DNA of 28,499 nt from Deltaproteobacteria bacterium UBA5754 (lineage in GTDB: Bacteria > Desulfobacterota > Dissulfuribacteria > Dissulfuribacterales > UBA5754): contig DIFG01000043.1 of the NCBI GenBank assembly GCA_002419025.1, forward strand, positions 1,402-29,900. Direction: 5' to 3'. Below are positions 15,859-22,890 of the stretch, one piece after another; positions within the stretch are counted from its first letter, which is position 1; each line of letters starts with the position of its first letter. The position numbers were made by a program, and so were the translations under genes. Below the pieces are notes generated by a model. It did not search any database. It was not told the origin of the DNA and saw only the letters and a list, made by a program, of their open reading frames with translations.

Positions 15859-16969
15859 AAGGCCACGCATCGCCGTCTTCACGTCCTTCTCCGGCCTCGG
15901 CGGCGTGGAGCGCATGATTGTGAACCTCTGTAACGGCCTCGTGCATCTCGGATGTTGCGTGGATCTCCTCCCCATACGGGACGACGCGCCCCATCTCGCC
16001 TCCCTCGATCCAGCAGTCAGGCTCGTCAAACTCCGGGCATCACACGCCATCTCCGCCGTTTTTCCGCTGGCCCGCTACCTGCGGGAAAACCGCCCGGACG
16101 GCCTTCTTGCAGCCAAGGACCGGGCGAACCAGACCGCGGTCATGGCGAGTAGGCTCGCCCGCGTGGAGACGCGCGTGGTGACGCGCCTCGGCACCACCAT
16201 TTCTGCCTCCATAAGCCATCGGGATCCCTTCTCCCGGTTCTTTCGACGTCTCCCGCCGCGCCTCACCTACCGAATGGCTGACGCGGTCGTCGCCGTCTCA
16301 AAGGGGGTGGCCCGGGACCTCGCGGCCATGACCGGACTTTGCGAATCCTCCATCACCGTCATACCGAACCCGGTCATCACGCCGGACTTGTTCGACCGCG
16401 CGGCCATGCCATCCGGACACCCCTGGATCAAAACCGGGGCCGAGGACCCTGAAAAACCCGTCATCCTCGGCATGGGAAGGCTCACCCGCCAGAAGGACTT
16501 TCAGACCCTCGTCCGGGCCTTCGGGATAGTGAAGGCGCATAGACCGTGCAGGCTCATCATCCTTGGCGAGGGCGGGGACAGGCCCAAACTGGAGGCCCTG
16601 GCAGCTGACCTGGGCCTCTCCCGTGACGTCTCGCTTCCCGGCTTCGCGGCCAATCCCTATTCATATCTTTCACGGGCATCCCTCTTCGTCCTCTCCTCGG
16701 CATGGGAGGGCTCTCCGAATGCCCTGACCGAGGCCCTCGCCCTGGGAGTCCCGGTGGTCTCCACCAACTGCCCGAGCGGACCCCGCGAAATACTTGAAGA
16801 CGGCACATACGGCCCGATAGTCCCGGTCGGGGACCACAAGGCCCTTGCGAAGGCCATGCTTCGCACCCTGGATGCCCCGCTGGAAAAGGGCCTTCTTCGA
16901 AAGGCGGCCAGGGCCTATACCCAGGAAGAGGCGAGCAGGAGGTACCTCGAACTCCTGATCCGCCCCTGA
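15851..16969 (+). CDS. GT4-family glycosyltransferase (third of three paralogues)
   Basis: The 372-residue product shows N-terminal SGLGGVERMIVNLCNGL (14-30), donor-domain ILGMGRLTRQKDFQTL (205-220), LIILGEGGD (235-243), E-x7-E at Glu286-Glu294 and CPSGPREI. It starts with ATG inside the end of the previous gene (overlap 15851-15858). It is the last gene of the glycan operon. Its TGA (16967-16969) lies in an 11-base sequence that recurs at 17155-17165 on the other side of the adjacent repeat element. Confidence 0.9.
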   Translation: MSERPRIAVFTSFSGLGGVERMIVNLCNGLVHLGCCVDLLPIRDDAPHLASLDPAVRLVKLRASHAISAVFPLARYLRENRPDGLLAAKDRANQTAVMASRLARVETRVVTRLGTTISASISHRDPFSRFFRRLPPRLTYRMADAVVAVSKGVARDLAAMTGLCESSITVIPNPVITPDLFDRAAMPSGHPWIKTGAEDPEKPVILGMGRLTRQKDFQTLVRAFGIVKAHRPCRLIILGEGGDRPKLEALAADLGLSRDVSLPGFAANPYSYLSRASLFVLSSAWEGSPNALTEALALGVPVVSTNCPSGPREILEDGTYGPIVPVGDHKALAKAMLRTLDAPLEKGLLRKAARAYTQEEASRRYLELLIRP

Positions 16970-16972
16970 TAG
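16962..16972 (+). repeat. Left copy of an 11-base direct repeat
   Basis: GCCCCTGATAG occurs here and again at 17155-17165, on either side of the hairpin element. It contains the stop codon of the glycosyltransferase gene. The pair may be a target-site duplication left by insertion of the element. Confidence 0.7.
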
Positions 16973-16981
16973 CAGGGATCT

Positions 16982-17146
16982 GTCAAAGTCAAAAGCCTGA
17001 ATCCGTGGGCCGACGGCCAGGTGTTTGTGGAGTGAGGCGCCCATGGACGGGCGCCGTCGGCAAATCCGCCCCCATGGACGGGGGCTATTTGCCGCGCGGA
17101 ACAAATATCCCGGCCGTCGGCCCACAGAACCCTCGCTGACTTTGAC
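16982..17146 (+). repeat. Paired-hairpin repeat element, copy 1
   Basis: Outer inverted repeat GTCAAAGTCA (16982-16991) and its complement (17137-17146); inner 14-base inverted repeat GTGGGCCGACGGCC (17005-17018) and complement (17112-17125). Inside are two perfect-stem hairpins with the same six-base loop ATGGAC: GGCGCCC/GGGCGCC (17036-17055) and GGCAAAT-cc-GCCCCC/GGGGGC-t-ATTTGCC (17059-17093). A related copy is at 27484-27655. It lies between convergent genes and follows the glycan operon. Confidence 0.88.
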
Positions 17147-17154
17147 GGAGCCCT

Positions 17155-17165
17155 GCCCCTGATAG
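17155..17165 (+). repeat. Right copy of the 11-base direct repeat
   Basis: GCCCCTGATAG, identical to 16962-16972. It lies seven bases before the reverse-strand stop of the DsrN-like gene. Confidence 0.7.
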
Positions 17166-17171
17166 ATCCTG

Positions 17172-18638
17172 TCAAGGCCTTGAGGGCGATTTCGTGGACA
17201 TGCCACGCCCTACGCGATAACGCCTTGCCGCCTTTACTATACGCCCAGCCCAATCGGGGGATGCGAGGGCATGAAGATGCGTGTAGGTACCAAAGACGTT
17301 CCGATACGTGACCCCATCGGACTTTCCGTCAAAGCCGTGCCCCCTTGCCACACGGCAACTCAGGGAACCCCGAAACCCGTCCAGAAAAACGGGCCTCGAG
17401 TAGTGAAACTCGTGCCCTCTGAGCACACAGCCGGCGGAATGAAACGGCGTATCCTCCCTGACCTCGAGGATGCTGTATCCGTGCCCCACCGGTCTTCGGG
17501 ACAAGACGAAATCGAGACCGAGGGCGCCCACCATGGAATAGGTCTTCCCTTCCCACTGTATGTGCCGTCCAAGATACATGAGCCCTCCGCATTCGGCATA
17601 GACAGGGAGTCCATCCTGGATCAGGTCCAGGATGCCTGCCCGAAAGCCCATATTCTCGGAAAGCGGCCCTGCCATGGTCTCGGGAAAACCTCCTCCTATA
17701 TAAAGGGCATCTATCTCCGGAACGACCGGATCCCGAAGGGAATCCAGAAAGACCAGATCCCCGCCGGCGGAATCCAGTGCCTCCATATTCTCCGGGTAAT
17801 AGAACTGGAAGGCCTCGTCTCGGACTATTCCGATCCTCGGTCTTTCATGCGACGGGCAGGAGGGGTTTGGCTGCGGCCCACCCCCTTCAGGGGCAGACAT
17901 GGGCGCGGCGGACTCGGCAAGGGCCTTTAGGGCCGCCAGATCCGCATGCCGGGAAACGAGATCAGCCAGATCGTCCAGGACCTTGTCAGCCTCGGGATGC
18001 TCTCCGCTCGGGAGGACCCCCAAGTGCCGCATGGGCAGGGGATCTTCCTTGAGCCTGGGCAGGACCCCGAGGACAGGGATACCCGTCCGGGATTCGATCG
18101 CGGCCCGCACGATCCCTTCCTGGCGGCCATGGGCCACCTGGTTGAGGATCACTCCGCCGATGCGGACTGACGAATCAAAGTTAGCGCATCCCCAGACGAC
18201 CGCGGCTGCGGTCCGGGTCATCTTGGTGCAGTCGAGCACAAGGACGATAGGGCAGTCGAGCCGTTTGGCAAGTTCCGCCGTGCTGTAGCTCCCCGCTTCA
18301 TCCACTCCGTCAAAAAGCCCCCTGTTGCCCTCTATCACGCCCACATCGGCGCCTGACGTACGTCTGAAAAACGAGGCCTCCACAACGGGCCAGGGCATCA
18401 GGTAAGGGTCGAGATTGAAGCAGGGGCGGCCTGCAGAGCGCCCAAGCCAGCCAGCGTCGATATAGTCGGGTCCTTTCTTGAATGGGACCACGATCTTCTC
18501 CTCCCGGCGCCATGCCCGCACGAGCCCGAGCGAGACGATGGTCTTGCCTGAGCCGCCCCGCACGGCCGCGATGGTGAGCCGAGGAACGGAAAGGACATCT
18601 GATCCAACGACCGGTTTTTTTCGTAAGTCATCGCTCAT
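17172..18638 (-). CDS. dsrN: DsrN-like siroheme amidase (cobyrinate a,c-diamide synthase family)
   Basis: The 488-residue protein has the CobB/CbiA two-domain plan: an ATP-binding domain with P-loop GGSGKT (28-33), FKKGPDYIDAGWL (53-65) and EGNRGLFDG (103-111), and a class I glutamine amidotransferase domain with DALYIGGGFPE (310-320), YAECGGLMYL (347-356, nucleophile Cys350) and YTHLH (452-456). Family members amidate tetrapyrrole carboxylates using glutamine and ATP. Its position next to the dsr operon and the lack of any other cobalamin gene point to DsrN, which makes the siro-amide of dissimilatory sulfite reductase; a cobyrinate synthase remains possible. The ATG has AAGGGG upstream. It is divergent from the gene at 18708. 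The acidic/Pro linker near 245-265 joins the domains. Confidence 0.82.
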   Translation of the reverse strand: MSDDLRKKPVVGSDVLSVPRLTIAAVRGGSGKTIVSLGLVRAWRREEKIVVPFKKGPDYIDAGWLGRSAGRPCFNLDPYLMPWPVVEASFFRRTSGADVGVIEGNRGLFDGVDEAGSYSTAELAKRLDCPIVLVLDCTKMTRTAAAVVWGCANFDSSVRIGGVILNQVAHGRQEGIVRAAIESRTGIPVLGVLPRLKEDPLPMRHLGVLPSGEHPEADKVLDDLADLVSRHADLAALKALAESAAPMSAPEGGGPQPNPSCPSHERPRIGIVRDEAFQFYYPENMEALDSAGGDLVFLDSLRDPVVPEIDALYIGGGFPETMAGPLSENMGFRAGILDLIQDGLPVYAECGGLMYLGRHIQWEGKTYSMVGALGLDFVLSRRPVGHGYSILEVREDTPFHSAGCVLRGHEFHYSRPVFLDGFRGSLSCRVARGHGFDGKSDGVTYRNVFGTYTHLHALASPDWAGRIVKAARRYRVGRGMSTKSPSRP

Positions 18639-18707
18639 GGGGACCCCTTTTCGGGAAAACGTTCACATTATACCCTGCAGCTCCGAATCCCAAAGGAGGA
18701 AGTGAAA

Positions 18708-19196
18708 ATGATCTGTTATCATGAATTTCTTGTCCATCACCGGGAATTCGACCCAGCGCGCGAACATGTCCTTCATTTTTTCAGAACATACAAGATTCTT
18801 TCGGCTTCCCAGGTCTCTGTTCTCGAAAAAAGGTCGCTTCGCGCCGATGAACAGGAATTCTGGCCTAGAATTCAGGATGCCATGAAAGAAAACCGGAAAG
18901 TGCTCGCCGAATTCATGGCCGAACTCAGGGCCATGGGCGTGGAACACCTCGATGATCTCGCACATATGGATCAAGGGTACTGCACCAAGCTCCTCCATAC
19001 GATCACGCACATCCTCGACGGTTTTTTCGGTGTGGACTCGTATTTTTTCAACCTGATAGACGACTCCCACTGGATATGCCCGGGCCTTGACGAACGGATC
19101 CAGTCCGCCCCGCATGAATTCTGGCTTGTAGGGGCCGAGGCGACCTATCTTCAGGAATCCAGGGGTTTCGAAAAGGCCGCACTCCTCGATGGCTGA
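18708..19196 (+). CDS. Unrecognised conserved-looking protein beside the dsr operon
   Basis: The predicted soluble protein of 162 residues is rich in aromatic residues, His and acidic residues, with no membrane segment or signal peptide. Cysteines are at 3, 92 and 124; notable stretches are HEFLVHHREFD (5-15) and HTITHILDGFFGVDSYFF (97-114). I do not recognise a family. The ATG at 18708 is chosen because AAAGGAGGA (18692-18700) is at ideal distance; an in-frame GTG at 18702 is too close to it. It lies between the divergent dsrN-like gene and the promoter of the RsbRD-N/dsr operon. Base composition is a little more A+T rich than the flanks. A role linked to sulfite reduction is only a guess from position. 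Confidence 0.75.
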   Translation: MICYHEFLVHHREFDPAREHVLHFFRTYKILSASQVSVLEKRSLRADEQEFWPRIQDAMKENRKVLAEFMAELRAMGVEHLDDLAHMDQGYCTKLLHTITHILDGFFGVDSYFFNLIDDSHWICPGLDERIQSAPHEFWLVGAEATYLQESRGFEKAALLDG

Positions 19197-19201
19197 AAGT
19201 T

Positions 19202-19215
19202 TGTGTCTTGACACA
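19202..19215. promoter_or_regulatory. Candidate operator palindrome over the -35 box
   Basis: TGTGTC-TT-GACACA is a perfect six-base inverted repeat with a two-base centre. It overlaps the -35 element TTGACA (19208-19213). A protein bound here would block or position RNA polymerase. No regulator can be assigned. Confidence 0.45.
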
Positions 19216-19236
19216 CAAAATGAAGTTGTCTATAAA
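19208..19236 (+). promoter_or_regulatory. Strong sigma-70-type promoter for the RsbRD-N/dsrMKJOP operon
   Basis: A perfect -35 box TTGACA (19208-19213) is followed after exactly 17 bases by TATAAA (19231-19236), one base off the consensus -10. Transcription would start near 19243, giving a leader of about 45 bases before the GTG at 19288. It is the best promoter match seen in the window and lies directly before the dsr operon. Confidence 0.75.
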
Positions 19237-19287
19237 AAATGAACAGCGATTCAGTCAGGATATTTTTCGGGATCAGGTGCATGGCGA

Positions 19288-19851
19288 GTGAATCTATCTG
19301 AATTCATAAAGCTCAATCGGGATCGCATCCTGGATGCATGGTTTCTCTCCATCGCGAATACCTACCCTGCTGAAACCGTTAAATTTCTCACGGAAAACAG
19401 GGACAAATTTACCAATCCCATGGGGTCGACGTTTCGTGAGGCCTTACCTGCCATCCTCAACGTTCTTGGTGGGCCGGAAGAGGAAATCGCCGCTGCGTCG
19501 TCAGCCGTCCGGGACATCGTCAGGGTCCGGGCGATCCAGAATTTCTCTCCTTCATCGGCTGTGGCCCCCTTCTACTACATCAAAGGCCTGGTCCGGAAGT
19601 TCGTCTGCGACGCGACTGCCAAGGACCCAGTTCCACCAAAGGAACTCGATGCCTTTGATGCCCGGGTGAACAGTCTGCTCTTCCTCGCCTTTGACATCTA
19701 TATGGAGTGCAGGGAAACGGTCTGGCGTGTGAAATATGACGAGCTCATGAAACGTCCCTTCATGGTGCGTGAAGGTGTGATGTGCCCCTCCTATCTCCTG
19801 AAAAAGGGGATGAGTGTCGATGACATGGAGAAAATAGGCGGGGCGGAATAA
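19288..19851 (+). CDS. RsbRD N-terminal-domain protein, first gene of the dsr operon
   Basis: The 187-residue soluble protein resembles the RsbRD_N sensory domain (N-terminus LSEFIKLNRDRILDAWF; all-helical pattern, with an aspartate/arginine-rich helix near 70-90). No STAS or kinase domain follows, so it is a stand-alone sensor or adaptor module. Genes of this kind occur ahead of dsrM in other sulfate reducers, as I recall, and the 22-31-base gap to dsrM here supports co-transcription. The start is GTG with AGGTG at 19275-19279. The ATG at 19281 is in another frame and stops quickly. The job is unknown; stress or redox sensing for the Dsr complex would be inference. Confidence 0.75.
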   Translation: MNLSEFIKLNRDRILDAWFLSIANTYPAETVKFLTENRDKFTNPMGSTFREALPAILNVLGGPEEEIAAASSAVRDIVRVRAIQNFSPSSAVAPFYYIKGLVRKFVCDATAKDPVPPKELDAFDARVNSLLFLAFDIYMECRETVWRVKYDELMKRPFMVREGVMCPSYLLKKGMSVDDMEKIGGAE

Positions 19852-19882
19852 AAAAAGGACTTCAGAACGTGAGGTGAGAGGA

Positions 19883-20872
19883 ATGGGAATCACGGTATCC
19901 CTCGGAGCAGTGCTCGCGATCATTTTTGTCGCCCTCATCGGAGGATCGACCCCTGGCCTCCAGTATGTCTTCGGGGTCTTTCTCCCTTATGTGGCCTTTG
20001 CCGTATTCCTGGCGGGATTCGCCTACCGGGTCGTCAACTGGGGCCGGTCTCCTGTTCCGTTTCGGATCCCGACGACCGCAGGCCAGGAATACAGCCTTCC
20101 CTGGATCAAACAGTCCAAAATCGACAATCCAAGCACGCTCTGGGGCGTCCTCATCCGCATGGCCCTCGAGATACTCGTCTTCCGCTCCCTTTTCCGCAAC
20201 ACCAAGGCCGAGCTCAGGAGCGGGCACATCGTGTTCGGTCCCGCCAAGTGGCTCTGGCTCGGGGCCCTCGCCTTCCACTGGTCCTTTCTCATCATCGCCA
20301 TCCGTCATGTACGGCTCTTTGTCGAGCCTATTCCGGTCGTGGTCCAGGCACTTGACACCGTGGATGGGATGCTCCAGATCGGCGCCCCAGCACTCTACAT
20401 CACGGACCTCCTGCTGGTCGTCGCCGTGACCTACCTCTTCTTGCGTCGGCTCGTTGTTCCGCGCATGCGCTACATTTCGCTTCCTGCAGACTACTTTCCC
20501 CTGCTCCTGATCTTTGCCATCGCAACCACCGGGATCCTCATGAGGTATTTCATTCGAGTGGACATCGTGGGCGTGAAGACGATCCTCGTGGGGCTCTCCA
20601 CCTTTCATCCTACGATCCCTGAGGGCATCGGGGCCATCTTTTTCATCCATCTTACCCTGGTGGCCGTGCTGCTGGCCTATTTCCCGTTCAGCAAACTCAT
20701 GCACCTGGGCGGCGTCTTTCTGAGTCCGACGAGAAATCTCGCCAACAACAACCGCATGAAGAGACACGTGAATCCCTGGAACTATCCGGTCAAGGTCCAC
20801 ACCTACGAGGCCTATGAGAACGAGTTCCGGGAACAAATGAAGGAAGCCGGCATTCCGGTCGAGAGGGAATAA
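19883..20872 (+). CDS. dsrM: DsrM, heme b membrane subunit of the DsrMKJOP complex
   Basis: The 329-residue protein has about six membrane helices (near 5-20, 31-49, 122-141, 168-187, 205-223 and 248-270) and resembles the gamma subunit of respiratory nitrate reductase. Conserved His candidates for two b hemes are His132, His142, His256 and His274. DsrM exchanges electrons between menaquinol and the HdrD-like DsrK. The ATG at 19883 is chosen for its Shine-Dalgarno GAGGTG (19871-19876); an in-frame GTG at 19874 overlaps that site. dsrK begins four bases after the stop. Confidence 0.93.
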   Translation: MGITVSLGAVLAIIFVALIGGSTPGLQYVFGVFLPYVAFAVFLAGFAYRVVNWGRSPVPFRIPTTAGQEYSLPWIKQSKIDNPSTLWGVLIRMALEILVFRSLFRNTKAELRSGHIVFGPAKWLWLGALAFHWSFLIIAIRHVRLFVEPIPVVVQALDTVDGMLQIGAPALYITDLLLVVAVTYLFLRRLVVPRMRYISLPADYFPLLLIFAIATTGILMRYFIRVDIVGVKTILVGLSTFHPTIPEGIGAIFFIHLTLVAVLLAYFPFSKLMHLGGVFLSPTRNLANNNRMKRHVNPWNYPVKVHTYEAYENEFREQMKEAGIPVERE

Positions 20873-20876
20873 GGAC

Positions 20877-22493
20877 ATGGCCAAGGAACCTACACCCAAG
20901 GAAATGCAGCGCATTGACTACAATCCGCCCGCCCCGGGGTGGATGGACACGCCGGTCAACATCAAGCCGGGCATGTACTGCTACCCGGCCAAGCCCGAAA
21001 AAATCATGGATGTTGACATGCCCAACCCCCACAAGTGGTCTGTGACGGACGAGGACTGGCATCTTCCCGCAGATTGGAAGGAGACCTTTCTTGAAGGGAT
21101 GCGGGACCGACTGAACAAGCACCGATCATTCAAGATTTTCATGGACATCTGTGTTCGCTGCGGGGCGTGTGCGGACAAGTGTCACTTTTTCCTGGGCTCA
21201 GGGGACCCGAAAAACATGCCGGTCGTGAGGGCGGAACTCCTGAGATCCGTTTACCGGGGCGAGTTCACCAAGGCCGGACAGATACTTGGCAGGCTCGCCG
21301 GCGGCAGGAAGCTCACCCCCGAGGTCATCAAGGAGCTCTGGTACTACTTTTTCCAGTGCACCGAGTGCCGACGCTGTTCTCTGTTCTGTCCGTATGGAAT
21401 AGATACTGCTGAGGTCACCATCATCGGCAGAGAACTCCTGAACCTCCTCGGACTCAACATAAACTGGATCCAGGAGCCGGTCTCCAACTGCTACCGGATC
21501 GGCAACCACCTCGGGCTCCAGCCCCACACCTACAAAGGGAACATCGAATTCCTGCTCGATGACATAGAGACCTATGTGGGGATCAGAATAAACCCGACCT
21601 TCAACCGCAAGGGGGCGGAGATCCTTTTCGCCACACCGTCCGGAGACGTCTTCGCCGAACCAGGGATCTACACCCTCATGGGCTACCTCATGCTCTTCGA
21701 GCACATCGGCCTTGATTATACGTGGAGCACCTATGCCTCTGAGACCGGAAACTTTGGTTTCTTCACATCCCTCGAGATGGCGAAAAGGCTCAACTACAAG
21801 ATATACGCAGAGGCGAAAAGACTCGGGGTAAAATGGATCCTCGGCGGGGAGTGCGGCCACATGTGGCGGGTAATCCACCAGTATATGGACACCTTCAACG
21901 GGCCTGCCGACTTCCTTGAGGAACCGGTTTCACCCATCACGGGAACGAAGTTCGAGAACGCCAAGAGCACAAAAATGGTCCACATCACCGAATTTACCGC
22001 AGATCTCATCAAGCACGGCAAACTCAAGCTCGACAAGAGCAGAAACGACCATTTGAAGGTCACGTTCCACGACTCCTGCAACCCCGCGCGCGCCATGGGC
22101 CTGCTCGAGGAGCCGCGTTACGTCATCAAGAACGTCTGCAATCATTTCTACGAGATGCCCGAGAACACGATCCGTGAGCAGACCTTCTGTTGCGGAAGCG
22201 GTTCGGGTCTGAACGCCAGCGAGAACATGGAGCTGAGACTTCGGGGCGGGTTCCCGCGCGCGAACGCCGTCCGGTATGTCCATGAAAAGCACGGGGTGAA
22301 TGTGCTCGCAAACGTCTGCGCCATCGACCGGGCCGCCCTGCCTGCACTCATGGACTACTGGGTGCCTGGGGTGGCTGTGGCTGGCATATCGGAGCTCGTG
22401 GCAAACGCCCTCATCATGGAGGGAGAAGGACCGAGGACCCAGAATCTCAGGGGTGAAGACATCCCCGGCAGGGAGGAGGCAGGCGATGTATGA
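20877..22493 (+). CDS. dsrK: DsrK, HdrD-like iron-sulfur catalytic subunit
   Basis: The 538-residue cytoplasmic subunit binds two [4Fe-4S] clusters through CVRCGACADKC (92-102) and CTECRRCSLFC (161-171). The C-terminal half has the cysteine-rich CCG-type region for the special HdrD/DsrK cluster: GGECGH (323-328), HDSCNPAR (398-405) and FCCGSGSG (437-444). It is thought to reduce the DsrC trisulfide, or oxidise DsrC, taking electrons from DsrM. Length and motif order are normal. Its end overlaps the dsrJ start by eight bases, so the two are translationally coupled. Confidence 0.96.
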   Translation: MAKEPTPKEMQRIDYNPPAPGWMDTPVNIKPGMYCYPAKPEKIMDVDMPNPHKWSVTDEDWHLPADWKETFLEGMRDRLNKHRSFKIFMDICVRCGACADKCHFFLGSGDPKNMPVVRAELLRSVYRGEFTKAGQILGRLAGGRKLTPEVIKELWYYFFQCTECRRCSLFCPYGIDTAEVTIIGRELLNLLGLNINWIQEPVSNCYRIGNHLGLQPHTYKGNIEFLLDDIETYVGIRINPTFNRKGAEILFATPSGDVFAEPGIYTLMGYLMLFEHIGLDYTWSTYASETGNFGFFTSLEMAKRLNYKIYAEAKRLGVKWILGGECGHMWRVIHQYMDTFNGPADFLEEPVSPITGTKFENAKSTKMVHITEFTADLIKHGKLKLDKSRNDHLKVTFHDSCNPARAMGLLEEPRYVIKNVCNHFYEMPENTIREQTFCCGSGSGLNASENMELRLRGGFPRANAVRYVHEKHGVNVLANVCAIDRAALPALMDYWVPGVAVAGISELVANALIMEGEGPRTQNLRGEDIPGREEAGDV

Positions 22494-22890
22494 CGCGAAC
22501 AAGATCCTGATCGGGCTCGCGATCTTTCTCGGGCTCATGACCTATCCGGTCTGGTCCGGTTTGGGTCGTGCCGTTCAGGCCCCCAAACCCGAGATCGATA
22601 CGCCGATCATTCAGAAGATGCCGGAGAAGAAATGCGTTGAAAATACCCATTTTATGAAGACCACGCACATGCAGTTGATTAACGAGTGGAGGGATGACGC
22701 GCTCCGGAAGGGGGAACGCGAATATACCAACGCCCGTGGAGAAAAGGTGCTCATGAGCCTCCAGCTCACCTGCATGAACTGCCACTCCAACAAGGACAAG
22801 TTCTGTGACAGCTGCCATAACTACGCCGGGGTAAATCCCTATTGCTGGGACTGTCACCTCACGCCTAAGCAGATGAAAGAAGGGATATGA
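22486..22890 (+). CDS. dsrJ: DsrJ, periplasmic triheme cytochrome c
   Basis: The 134-residue protein has an uncleaved signal-anchor-like helix (about 6-26) and exactly three heme c sites: CMNCH (96-100), CDSCH (107-111) and CWDCH (120-124). Cys50 (in KKCVEN) is in the place of the cysteine that serves as an unusual axial heme ligand in Allochromatium DsrJ, and His55/His61 are further ligand candidates. It would face the periplasm next to DsrO and DsrP. The ATG at 22486 has GGGAGGAGG (22471-22479) six bases upstream. Its stop overlaps the dsrO start (ATGA). Confidence 0.95.
   Translation: MYDANKILIGLAIFLGLMTYPVWSGLGRAVQAPKPEIDTPIIQKMPEKKCVENTHFMKTTHMQLINEWRDDALRKGEREYTNARGEKVLMSLQLTCMNCHSNKDKFCDSCHNYAGVNPYCWDCHLTPKQMKEGI

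Noticed and set aside
14622..15917. Open frame of 431 codons on the plus strand
   Set aside because: It runs in another frame through the second glycosyltransferase gene and reads as low-complexity Arg/Pro/Gly sequence.
17000..17130. Intrinsic terminator for the glycosyltransferase operon
   Set aside because: The hairpins are stable but no T-tract follows any of them; the recurrence at 27484-27655 identifies them as part of a repeat element.
16982..17146. CRISPR-like array
   Set aside because: The element has only two hairpin units with no repeated direct unit and spacer pattern, and no cas gene is in the window.
19862..20914. 350-codon minus-strand frame opposite dsrM
   Set aside because: Highly charged, His/Asp/Glu-rich shadow of the hydrophobic dsrM codons, with no domain.
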